From JBBQFI01 sp038321775 (GTDB taxonomy: Bacteria > Verrucomicrobiota > Verrucomicrobiia > Chthoniobacterales > UBA10450), in assembly GCA_038321775.1 (NCBI GenBank), contig JBBQFI010000009.1, forward strand, positions 1 to 64,000: a stretch of 64,000 bases of DNA. Direction: 5' to 3'. The notes below the pieces were generated by a model. That model saw only the letters and a program-made list of their open reading frames with translations, did no database searches and was not told the DNA's origin. The translations under genes and the position numbers were made by a program. Shown here in pieces: positions 45,361-52,666 of the stretch; position 1 is the stretch's first letter; each line of letters opens with the position of its first letter.

Positions 45361-46097
45361 GCGGCTTTCTTCGTTCGACGGTTGTTGCCCTGGCCTTCCT
45401 GCTTGCCATGGAATCGAATTCCTTTGCGCAAACTTCCGGCGCGGTGCGCGAGAGCAAAGCATCGTTTGAGAGCGGCGGAAAGAAGATCGCGGTGGAAATC
45501 TATGCACCGGCGACGGGAGCAAATGGCGCCGGCGTTCTCGTTCTCCATGGAGCAGGTGGAATGCTCCTGGACGGCCCGGCCATTCACCGCTTTGCGCGCG
45601 CTCTCGTGCAAAATGGCTTCGAAGCTTTCGTTGTCCATTATTTCGATCGCACCGGGAGTATTTTCGCGCTCGACGCCTCAATCCAAAAAAACTTCGATAC
45701 CTGGCGCTTAACTGTAAATGACGCTGTCAACTTCGTCGCGGCTCGTCCCGAAGTGAAAAAGATCGGCTGTTTCGGTTACTCGTTAGGCGCGTACATGTCG
45801 CTCGCGCAGTCGGCCCACGATCTCCGCATCAGCGCCGTCGCCGAACTTGCGGGCGCGATCGACAAAAAGCATGCAGGCATAGTGAAACATCTGCCCCCGA
45901 TTTTAATTCTGCACGGCGACCAGGATCAACGTGTGCCCGTAGAAAATGCATTTCGTCTCGAGAAAATTTTGCAGCGTCTCGGCGTCCGCCACGAAAAGAA
46001 AATTTATCCCGGGGAAGGCCACGTTCTATCTACCGCTTCTCAAGCGGATGCGACCGCGCGCGCCGTGCGTTTCCTAAAAGAAATTTTGGCGCCGTAG
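45357..46097 (+). CDS. Exported alpha/beta hydrolase (dienelactone hydrolase family)
   Basis: A 246-residue protein starting at GTG 45357, which overlaps the preceding stop. A signal peptide (STVVALAFLLAMESNSFAQ) is followed by the hydrolase: LHGAGGMLLDGP (oxyanion region), GCFGYSLGAYMSLAQ with nucleophile Ser142, HGDQDQRVPVENAF with the Asp and EGHVLST with the His. Dienelactone hydrolases normally use Cys; a Ser here points to a general esterase. The substrate is unknown; it would act in the periplasm. A copy of the 9-mer (45780-45788) overlaps the codon of the nucleophile Ser. Confidence 0.8.
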   Translation: MSGFLRSTVVALAFLLAMESNSFAQTSGAVRESKASFESGGKKIAVEIYAPATGANGAGVLVLHGAGGMLLDGPAIHRFARALVQNGFEAFVVHYFDRTGSIFALDASIQKNFDTWRLTVNDAVNFVAARPEVKKIGCFGYSLGAYMSLAQSAHDLRISAVAELAGAIDKKHAGIVKHLPPILILHGDQDQRVPVENAFRLEKILQRLGVRHEKKIYPGEGHVLSTASQADATARAVRFLKEILAP

Positions 46098-46104
46098 TTC
46101 GGCG

Positions 46105-46869
46105 TTATTTGTTTTGCTTCAACGCCAGTTGGAGCAGCGCCGCGATTTTATCACCCGGAATTGCCATGACCTGATCGTGTTGCTCGGGGGTCGGTTGCCA
46201 CGTGGAAGTCGGAAGCGATGGCGACAAATCGAGTTTGCCTATTTCGAGTGTGACGTCCCAATCTTTCGCGCGCAATTGAATCTGCGCGACGCTGTGATCT
46301 TGCGGGCGAATCCATAAGCGCACCGGCCATCCGGCATGTTTTTTCTTTTGGCCGACTACGCCCACATCGAGGACGCGATAAGTTTGTTCGTTCAATTTTA
46401 CCGAACCGGCATCGTGCACATCGAGGAGCGCGGGCAGGAACACCGCCTTGTTTTCGTCCAGTTGAAAAGGCGGAAGCGGTTTCGTGGAAATGTCGATTCC
46501 GACTTTCTCCACCAGCGGTTCGAACTGTGCCGAGGGAAACGCCCAAACGTCCTGCTTGTCACGACAGACTATTGCCGGTCCGAGCGGTGTCGGAAATTGC
46601 ACGAGAAGTTTGTCGGGAAATTCGAAGGCAACATGAACCTGCGCGCCATTGACTTCCGCGGGCAATCCGGTCGCGGCGCCGATCTTCGCTTGCAAGTCGA
46701 TCGCGTGATTGCCGTCGCTTCCGGCGGGCGTGAGCAGCGCGATGACGGGCGCGATTGATTTCGCGAGCACGTCGAAACGACTTTCCGATTCGCTCTCGCC
46801 CTGCGCGAACGCCGTTCGCGCGAGCAAGAGATTCACCGCACAAATTGATCTGATCACTTTCGTTTTCAT
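46105..46869 (-). CDS. Periplasmic hypothetical protein, LolA-like fold possible
   Basis: A 254-residue protein with a signal peptide (VIRSICAVNLLLARTAFAQ). The mature part has alternating strands such as VHVAFEFPDKLLVQFPTPLG and VCRDKQDVWAFPSAQFE, then RVLDVGVVGQKKKHAG and AQIQLRAKDWDVTLEIGKL. This pattern recalls the LolA/DUF-type outer-membrane lipoprotein carrier fold, but I cannot assign a family with certainty. Its start codon shares the sequence CATG with the divergent exbB start. It converges with the hydrolase gene, ends seven bases apart. Confidence 0.55.
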   Translation of the reverse strand: MKTKVIRSICAVNLLLARTAFAQGESESESRFDVLAKSIAPVIALLTPAGSDGNHAIDLQAKIGAATGLPAEVNGAQVHVAFEFPDKLLVQFPTPLGPAIVCRDKQDVWAFPSAQFEPLVEKVGIDISTKPLPPFQLDENKAVFLPALLDVHDAGSVKLNEQTYRVLDVGVVGQKKKHAGWPVRLWIRPQDHSVAQIQLRAKDWDVTLEIGKLDLSPSLPTSTWQPTPEQHDQVMAIPGDKIAALLQLALKQNK

Positions 46870-47656
46870 GGGAATCCGTTTACTAAGTTACGTGGCGCAC
46901 ATGCTCCTTCCGAATATCGTGGCGGCAGGCGGCCTCCTCTTCGCCTTCGAACATTCCACCATCGCGGGAAAGATGGTGCTCTTTTTTCTCGCGATCGGTT
47001 CAATTTTCAGCTGGTCGATCATGATCACAAAATTGCGTGTCGTTCAGTTCGCCAAAAAACAGAACACGCGCTTTCGCGCTGCTTTTCGTCAAGACCGCCA
47101 GCCGCTGCGTTTGTTCGAAAAAAATGCGCGCTTCTCTGGTTCGCCGAATTTCAATGTCTATCGCGCCGGATGTCAGGAAGCGACGTTTCAAATGCTCGGT
47201 TCCGCGGAAGTGGATGAAACTTTTCGCGCACGACTCGACATCGCGGACAAGATCAGTCCGGCGCAAATGCATGCCGTGACCGCGGCGATGGAGCGCGCCG
47301 TGGGCGAGACCGCGCTCGAACTCGAATCTCAGATGATCCTGCTTGCGACCGCGGTGAGCGGTTCGCCGTTTCTCGGATTGCTCGGAACGGTCTGGGGGGT
47401 GATGGACACTTTTACCGGCGTTGCCATCGCCGGCGCACCGAATCTGGCAACGATGGCGCCCGGTGTTTCCGGCGCTCTGATTACCACTGTGACCGCGCTC
47501 TGCGTCGCGATCCCCGCGATGTTTGGTTACAATTTTCTCGTCACAAGTATTCGCGGCATGGTCGTGGAAATGGATAATTTCGCGGCCGAATTGGCGTCGG
47601 AATTTGAACATCGCTACGTCGATCACAGTCCACGTCTTTCGGAATTTAGGAGATGA
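46868..47656 (+). CDS. ExbB/TolQ-type proton channel protein
   Basis: The protein has 262 residues from the ATG at 46868; an ATG at 46901 (MLLPNIVAAGGLLF) is an alternative start that would separate it from the divergent gene. Three membrane helices are seen: MVLFFLAIGSIFSWSIMI, then the conserved pair LLATAVSGSPFLGLLGTVWG and VSGALITTVTALCVAIPAMF. The GTVWGVMDTF block is the MotA/TolQ/ExbB signature. With ExbD/TolR it uses the proton gradient to energise a TonB/TolA protein. It is the first gene of the operon exbB-exbD-tonB/tolA-TonB_C lipoprotein-tolB, which identifies the set as Tol-like. Confidence 0.92.
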   Translation: MGIRLLSYVAHMLLPNIVAAGGLLFAFEHSTIAGKMVLFFLAIGSIFSWSIMITKLRVVQFAKKQNTRFRAAFRQDRQPLRLFEKNARFSGSPNFNVYRAGCQEATFQMLGSAEVDETFRARLDIADKISPAQMHAVTAAMERAVGETALELESQMILLATAVSGSPFLGLLGTVWGVMDTFTGVAIAGAPNLATMAPGVSGALITTVTALCVAIPAMFGYNFLVTSIRGMVVEMDNFAAELASEFEHRYVDHSPRLSEFRR

Positions 47657-47718
47657 AGAATCGCCATGGATACGCGGACCCGAATAACACCGCGGCCGCC
47701 ACGTCTGTTTTTGATTAA

Positions 47719-48138
47719 ATGAGACGTTACTCGCAACGCACCGGCCTAACGACTCTGGCGGAGATTAATATCACGCCATTGCTCGATCTCGCGTTCGTGT
47801 TGCTCATCATTTTCATGATCACGACGCCGTTGCTCGAGAATAGCGTGAACCTCGTCATTCCTTCGAGTGGCGTCGCGAATACGCCCGTCAATCCTTCCAA
47901 GGTTCAGACGATTTCGATGGACCGCACGGAAGCGATTAAACTGAACGATGAGCCGGTCGACGCTGCAATGCTGGTATCGCGCCTGGCAGAAATAAAGCGG
48001 GCGGATCCTGATGTCGCCATCGTGATTCGGCCGGACCGGGAATTGCCCGTGCAAAAATTGGTTAGCTTGATGGACGCGTTGCAGCGCGCTGAAATTACAA
48101 AAGTCGGCATCGCTACCAAAGCTGAAACGAAGCAGTGA
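47719..48138 (+). CDS. ExbD/TolR-type transport protein
   Basis: A 139-residue protein with one N-terminal helix: LAEINITPLLDLAFVLLIIF, where the Asp in the helix is the conserved proton-carrying residue of ExbD/TolR. A periplasmic domain follows (DPDVAIVIRPDRELPVQKLV). It lies 62 bases after exbB, and its stop overlaps the next ATG (TGATG). It would form the inner-membrane motor with the upstream protein. A copy of the 9-mer at 47744-47752 falls within its first codons. Confidence 0.93.
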   Translation: MRRYSQRTGLTTLAEINITPLLDLAFVLLIIFMITTPLLENSVNLVIPSSGVANTPVNPSKVQTISMDRTEAIKLNDEPVDAAMLVSRLAEIKRADPDVAIVIRPDRELPVQKLVSLMDALQRAEITKVGIATKAETKQ

Positions 48139-49148
48139 TGTCGCGGGACGCACGCTTTTGGCGCAACGTCACAATCATTGCGCTGGTGCACGTCGCGCTT
48201 TTGCTGGCGCTGGTGCGCTGGAGTCGCATGCCGAAAAGGACAAACATGAAGGATGTCGTCTGGATGAACGGCGGCGCGGGCGAAGCTGGAGAAACTGCGG
48301 CCGCGAACAATGCCGCTACCGCGATGGCGCCGTTGCCTAACGAGGAATCCTCACCGCCATCACCAACACCAGAACTCAAAGCAGAAACACCGAAACCAGA
48401 GGAAGAAAAAGAGGAACCGATCCTGACGGCGGCGAAGAGCGAGATTCAATTGCCGACACCAACGCCGACCGAAACTCCAACTGCGACGCCAACTCCGACG
48501 CCAAAACCCTCACCGACTCCTAAACCCACGCCCGAGCGGACACCGAAACCGACGCCAAAACCAACTCCGAAGCACACGCCCACTCCGAAACCAAAACCCA
48601 AAGCGACGCCAAAGAAAAAGCTACTAGCAAAAGCAACACCGAAACCGACGGCCAAGCCGAAGAAGAAAGACGACGAAAAAACGGTCGAGACGAAAAAGAA
48701 AAAGGAACTCGCGAAAACTGCCCTGGCAAAAAACGAAACCGACGACGGCGATTCATCGGATAAGCCGGTGAAAAAAGCGACCACGGCGCACGCCGGCAAA
48801 AAGGGCGGTTCGGGTGAAGGCGGAAACGGCAGCGGCGCCGGCGGCGCGTCGGAATTCGGTTGGTACGGCAATATGTTGCACGACCGTTTTTACAGCGAAT
48901 GGGTCCAGCCGATCACGAGCGTGCCTTCGGGCGCTAAACTTTCCGCGCTCGTCAAAATCCGCATCGAAAAAGATGGAACTGTTTCCGATTTTAAAGTCGT
49001 TAGGCCATCAGGTAACGTGGTGGTCGATGAATCGATCGAGGCGGTGGCCAAGCGCGTGACACAAGTGGATGCATTGCCCGCCGGGCTGGGCGACGGTGAT
49101 CATTACGATGTGAATATTAATTTCGAACTCAATCCCGACGAACAATGA
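48138..49148 (+). CDS. TonB/TolA-like energy transducer with Pro-rich linker
   Basis: The protein has 336 residues from the ATG at 48138 (a GTG three bases upstream is also open). One N-terminal helix (NVTIIALVHVALLLALVRW) anchors it in the inner membrane. Residues ~75-205 form a repetitive Pro/Thr/Lys linker (TPTPKPSPTPKPTPERTPKP) long enough to span the periplasm. The C-terminal domain from about residue 240 (NMLHDRFYSEWVQP, then VKIRIEKDGTVSDFKVVRPS) is TonB/TolA type. Gene order suggests the TolA role. The linker DNA is itself repetitive. Two copies of the 9-mer lie here. Confidence 0.85.
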   Translation: MSRDARFWRNVTIIALVHVALLLALVRWSRMPKRTNMKDVVWMNGGAGEAGETAAANNAATAMAPLPNEESSPPSPTPELKAETPKPEEEKEEPILTAAKSEIQLPTPTPTETPTATPTPTPKPSPTPKPTPERTPKPTPKPTPKHTPTPKPKPKATPKKKLLAKATPKPTAKPKKKDDEKTVETKKKKELAKTALAKNETDDGDSSDKPVKKATTAHAGKKGGSGEGGNGSGAGGASEFGWYGNMLHDRFYSEWVQPITSVPSGAKLSALVKIRIEKDGTVSDFKVVRPSGNVVVDESIEAVAKRVTQVDALPAGLGDGDHYDVNINFELNPDEQ

Positions 49149-49555
49149 GGCGACTGCGAAATTTATTTACGCGACAGATTTTTTTCGGCGCGATTTCGTC
49201 CATTGTCGCGTTGCTTTTTTTCACGTCCTGTTTTGGCGGAGCGCGCAGACATTCCCACGAGAACGCGAACGCGGAACTTTATGCGCATCAGCTCCATGAT
49301 CGATTTTACGGGCACTGGGTTCCGCCGGAATCCGTTCCGGGAAAACGCGGGAAGGTTTCGGTGCCGGTAGATGTGCGCATCGATCATCGCGGCCGCGTGG
49401 TCGAATTCAAAATTGCCCAGCCCTCGGGACGTGCTGTGATTGATGAATCGATCGCGGCAGTTGCGAGCGTCGTGCGTCGAGTCGATCCTCCGCCGTTCCG
49501 TTTAACGGATCAGTTTTTCAAACTGCGAATCTATTTTGAACTCGATGTGAAATGA
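49145..49555 (+). CDS. Short lipoprotein-like protein with TonB_C domain
   Basis: A 136-residue protein. The N-terminus has a hydrophobic segment FFGAISSIVALLFFTSCFGG that may be a lipoprotein signal (Cys after FTS, a weak lipobox) or an anchor. The rest is a single domain clearly paralogous to the end of the preceding protein: both have LHDRFY..W, then VDVRIDHRGRVVEFKIAQPS against VKIRIEKDGTVSDFKVVRPS, and the ending FELDVK or FELNPD. It overlaps both neighbours by four bases (ATGA). This gene is not part of the classical tol operon; it may be a duplicate TonB_C module placed at another membrane. Confidence 0.75.
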   Translation: MRRLRNLFTRQIFFGAISSIVALLFFTSCFGGARRHSHENANAELYAHQLHDRFYGHWVPPESVPGKRGKVSVPVDVRIDHRGRVVEFKIAQPSGRAVIDESIAAVASVVRRVDPPPFRLTDQFFKLRIYFELDVK

Positions 49556-50706
49556 TGAAACGAACGATTGAATTATTCTGTCTCTGCGGTGCGCTGCTTT
49601 TCACTTCTTCGCTCGCAGCGCAGGACACTCCCACGATTACCGTTAGCAAAGGCGATCGGATTAATCTCGCAATTACTCCGTTGAGCGGCGCGGAAGGCGC
49701 GAGCGCGACGAAGATTTTGCAGAACGATCTCACGCTTTCGGGATTTTTTGTCCTCGGTGGTGCGAACTCGGTTTATACGGCGAGCGGAACCGCGAATGGC
49801 GGAAGCCTGGAGGGGCGTGTTCTCGATCACAGTGGCGGCACCGTTCTTTCAAAAACCTACAACGGCAGCGCAAAGGAAAACGCGCACCAGTTTGCCGGCG
49901 ATATTATTGAGACTCTGACAGGCAACAAGGGACTTGGCGGCAGCAAAATTTCTTTCATCGCCACTCGCAGCGGACACAAGGAAGTTTACGTCGCTGATTA
50001 CGACGGCTCGAACGTGCGACAGATGACACACGACGGCGTGATCAGTGTGCATCCATCGATCAGCCCTAGCGGGCGTAAAATTGCCTACACCGGTTATCAA
50101 AGCGGATACGCCGACGTTTACGTGATCGATCTCGGCAGCGGCGCGCGGAGCCGCGTTGCAAATTATCCGGGAACGAACAGCGGTGCATCATTCTCACCGG
50201 ACGGCGGACGACTCGCACTCACCATTAGCAAAGATGGAAATCCGGAACTTTACACAATCAGCGCAGGCGGAGGTGGCGCGCGCAGACTAACGCATACACA
50301 CGGCGTCGAGTCGGGACCGACATGGTCGCCCAATGGCGATGAAATTATTTATTCGTCGGACGATCGCGGTTCGCCGCAATTGTATCGCATCTCTTCATCA
50401 GGGGGCTCCGGTCAAATGATCTCGACCGGTCATAGTTATTGCACGGAACCGAATTGGTCGCCGGACGGGAAGAAAGTTGTGTTCAATGTGCGGAGCGGCG
50501 GCGAATTTCAAATGGCCGTGCTCGATCTGGGCGGCGGCGCATCACACATTGTCGGAGTCGGACAGGATCCAGCCTGGGGCCCTGATTCGCGTCACATTAT
50601 TTTTGCAGAAGGCGGAGCGCTTTACATGCTCGACACCGTCACGAGCCGGAAAAATAAAATTGTCGACGGCTTGGGGAAAATTACGGAACCGAGCTGGTCG
50701 CGGTAG
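49552..50706 (+). CDS. tolB: TolB periplasmic beta-propeller protein
   Basis: A 384-residue protein with a signal peptide (ELFCLCGALLFTSSLAAQ). Residues ~25-125 match the TolB N-terminal domain (RINLAITPLSGAEG, then LQNDLTLSGFFVL). The rest is a WD40-like propeller with repeated blades: HPSISPSGRKIAYTGYQSG, SFSPDGGRLALTISKDG, TWSPNGDEIIYSSDDRG, NWSPDGKKVVFNVRSGG. TolB binds Pal and works with the TolQRA motor to constrict the outer membrane during division. Pal is usually the next gene; here it lies 12 kb away at 63006. A 9-mer hairpin follows directly after the stop codon. Confidence 0.95.
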   Translation: MMKRTIELFCLCGALLFTSSLAAQDTPTITVSKGDRINLAITPLSGAEGASATKILQNDLTLSGFFVLGGANSVYTASGTANGGSLEGRVLDHSGGTVLSKTYNGSAKENAHQFAGDIIETLTGNKGLGGSKISFIATRSGHKEVYVADYDGSNVRQMTHDGVISVHPSISPSGRKIAYTGYQSGYADVYVIDLGSGARSRVANYPGTNSGASFSPDGGRLALTISKDGNPELYTISAGGGGARRLTHTHGVESGPTWSPNGDEIIYSSDDRGSPQLYRISSSGGSGQMISTGHSYCTEPNWSPDGKKVVFNVRSGGEFQMAVLDLGGGASHIVGVGQDPAWGPDSRHIIFAEGGALYMLDTVTSRKNKIVDGLGKITEPSWSR

Positions 50707-50741
50707 ATTCGCCTAACGAATAGTTTGTTGCGTAGGATTTT

Positions 50742-50830
50742 GTCATGTCGAGCGAAGTCGAGACATCTCTCACTGTTGTTTCCGCCGCCCGAATGATAAT
50801 GAGAGATTCCTCGACTGCGCTCGGAATGAC
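50742..50830. repeat. GTCAT-ended palindromic repeat, copy 4
   Basis: The left end GTCATGTCGAGCGAAGTCGA (50742-50761) is mirrored by TCGACTGCGCTCGGAATGAC (50811-50830), and the stems continue to ATCTCTC/GAGAGAT. The 89-base unit stands between tolB and the DNA ligase gene, which converge here, and probably works as a bidirectional hairpin. The rest of 50707-50887 contains the 9-mer hairpin and no gene. Confidence 0.7.
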
Positions 50831-50887
50831 AGAGAGGGCGCTGCGTTGCAGCGCCAATAATGGGACGCGACGGCGCGCATCCCTCCA

Positions 50888-51916
50888 TTAAAGCAAAGAA
50901 AGCGACTTCCCTTCGCGATGCGCCACTTGATCCATCGTGCATTGCCTTGGTAATTTGTCGGAGCGCCAACGGACGATTCTTGTACCGTGCCGAAATCGGT
51001 CTCCGGTAAAATGATCGTAGGCAACTTCGACGACAATTTTCGGATCGACCGGTTCCCACTCGCCGGTGCGCTCGGTACTCCAGCGACTTGGACCGCCCGG
51101 CGCGTTACCGGTAAACCCAGGCGGTTTGCGTAAAGCCTCAAATTTTTTCGTTAATGCAGCGCGATCGCTCGCCTTAAACGCCGAGGTGAAACCGACGTGA
51201 TGTAGCAAGCCTTCATCATCATAAAGTCCAAGCAGAAGCGATCCAACAACACGCGCCCCGCTCGCATAGCGAAAGCCGCCTACGACGCAATCGGCGGTGC
51301 GAATGTGTTTTACTTTTACCATCGCGGTGCGCTCGCCTGACGCGTAGCCCGCATCGCGTTGCTTTGCGATAATGCCGTCGAGATTCCCGCCGACTTTATC
51401 GAACCATTTCTTCGCCACCTCTAGTTTGGTCGTCGCGGGCGATAATCGAACGCCGCTTTTCGATTTGAAATTCGTGCGCGCGAATTTTTCCAGGGCCGTG
51501 CGGCGAAACCGAAGCGGCTCGCGCGCAAAGTTTTTCCCTTTCTCGTCCACAAGCAAATCGAAGACGATGAAGATTGCGAGATGCGCATTGGCCAATTTTT
51601 TGACTCGGCTTTCCGCCGGGTGCAAGCGCAGCTGTAGTTCGTCAAAAATGAGGGAGTTACCAATCGGAATCGCCAGCTCGCCGTCGAGCACGAATTTTTT
51701 TGCCTTAAGTTTCGAGAGCACCGCAACCACATCCGGAAAATATCGCGCGAGGGGTTGTCCGGCTTTTGACTGCAGAAAAACTTTTGCGCCATCGCGAAAA
51801 GCAAGACAACGGAATCCGTCCCACTTCGGTTCGTACTGCCAATCATCGCCGACCGGAATCTCATCGACCGACTTCGCCTCCATTGGCGCAAGGGGCGGCT
51901 TTATTGGGAGGGTCAT
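50888..51916 (-). CDS. ATP-dependent DNA ligase (LigC-type)
   Basis: A 342-residue protein. The nucleotidyltransferase motif I is YEPKWDGFR with the adenylated Lys at residue 31. FVLDGELAIP (motif III), HLAIFIVFDLLVDEKG, NLDGIIAKQRD (motif IV) and MVKVKHIRTADCVVGGF (motif V) follow, then an OB-fold domain to the end. The length and single-domain layout match LigC-like ligases of actinobacteria and others that lack the LigD polymerase and nuclease parts. It would seal nicks in repair rather than replication. It overlaps the stop of an upstream partner gene by four bases (ATGA). No Ku gene is in the window. Confidence 0.9.
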   Translation of the reverse strand: MTLPIKPPLAPMEAKSVDEIPVGDDWQYEPKWDGFRCLAFRDGAKVFLQSKAGQPLARYFPDVVAVLSKLKAKKFVLDGELAIPIGNSLIFDELQLRLHPAESRVKKLANAHLAIFIVFDLLVDEKGKNFAREPLRFRRTALEKFARTNFKSKSGVRLSPATTKLEVAKKWFDKVGGNLDGIIAKQRDAGYASGERTAMVKVKHIRTADCVVGGFRYASGARVVGSLLLGLYDDEGLLHHVGFTSAFKASDRAALTKKFEALRKPPGFTGNAPGGPSRWSTERTGEWEPVDPKIVVEVAYDHFTGDRFRHGTRIVRWRSDKLPRQCTMDQVAHREGKSLSLL

Positions 51917-52557
51917 CCTTTTGGATATCGTCGCGGCACCAGTTTCGGAGGACGTTTGCCGTTCACGATCGCGCCGGCCACCGCCACATAAGCGAGCTCG
52001 GTGCGATCAGCCGCACAACGCAAAAGCAGCCCACCCCGACTCATATCGCCGCGTCCGACAAAATCGACAGGAAACCGCAGGCGCTCCCGAAAATTAGCGA
52101 GTAGCACATCGACATATTTTCCGGTCGCAATACTGCCGAGGAGAACAACGCTGGAGTTGAGCGGAAGCTTTTTTGCCAACTTCTTCGCATCGCGCTCCAG
52201 AGGTTTCCGATAACGCGGCTCGGCTTTGTCAATATCGACCTCGGCAAACTCCCGCAAATCGTCGAGCGTGATTCGCGTCTGCGCGTCGACGAGTCCGCGT
52301 GTGGGTGTAATGACAAACGCGCCACAAAGTCCATCGCAACGAGCGAATGCGTTGGCATAGGCAATCTTGCCGCGAAAATAGAGCCCGCTCAGAAACGTAA
52401 AGACTTCGGCGATCGTCGCGCCTTCCGCACTGCGTAATCTGCGTGCAAGATCGAATTGCGCAGTTTCTCGCATAATCATGCGTGCACGCTCGCCTCCCGC
52501 ATAGGCGGGAGAAAGAAGGAAAACGCAATGGTCAACGCGCAGATCCATTGCTTTCAT
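51913..52557 (-). CDS. Conserved hypothetical protein coupled to the DNA ligase
   Basis: A 214-residue soluble protein directly upstream of the ligase, with a four-base overlap, so cotranslation is expected. I recognise no named family. The body shows an alpha-beta pattern: VDHCVFLLSPAYAGGERARM, then LPLNSSVVLLGSIATGKYVD with a Gly-Ser-rich turn, and LLANFRERLRFPVDFVGRGD. The last part RTELAYVAVAGAIVNGKRPP is also ordered. The turn after a hydrophobic strand recalls a nucleotide-binding loop, but no canonical Walker or Rossmann motif is present. Context suggests a DNA- or nucleotide-related role; that is inference. Confidence 0.65.
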   Translation of the reverse strand: MKAMDLRVDHCVFLLSPAYAGGERARMIMRETAQFDLARRLRSAEGATIAEVFTFLSGLYFRGKIAYANAFARCDGLCGAFVITPTRGLVDAQTRITLDDLREFAEVDIDKAEPRYRKPLERDAKKLAKKLPLNSSVVLLGSIATGKYVDVLLANFRERLRFPVDFVGRGDMSRGGLLLRCAADRTELAYVAVAGAIVNGKRPPKLVPRRYPKG

Positions 52558-52666
52558 GCTGAGCAGGTCGCCGCAGATTGCAAACGGCCCGGTCGCTCTA
52601 TGCCTGGCGAATATTTACCGAGTCGAAAGCCTTGCCGTTTGGATTTCCCTAGCAGACCCTACCCGC

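Noticed and set aside
48400..48740. Repetitive Pro/Thr/Lys-coding DNA that looks like a minisatellite
   Set aside because: It is the expected low-complexity periplasmic linker of a TonB/TolA protein, not an independent repeat element.
52556..52666. Upstream extension of the sulfotransferase frame reads SLADPTRMRVW, like an ArsR-family helix
   Set aside because: Only about ten residues match, the rest of the winged helix is missing, and the true start is more likely ATG 52667. Possibly a chance match or a very small relic.
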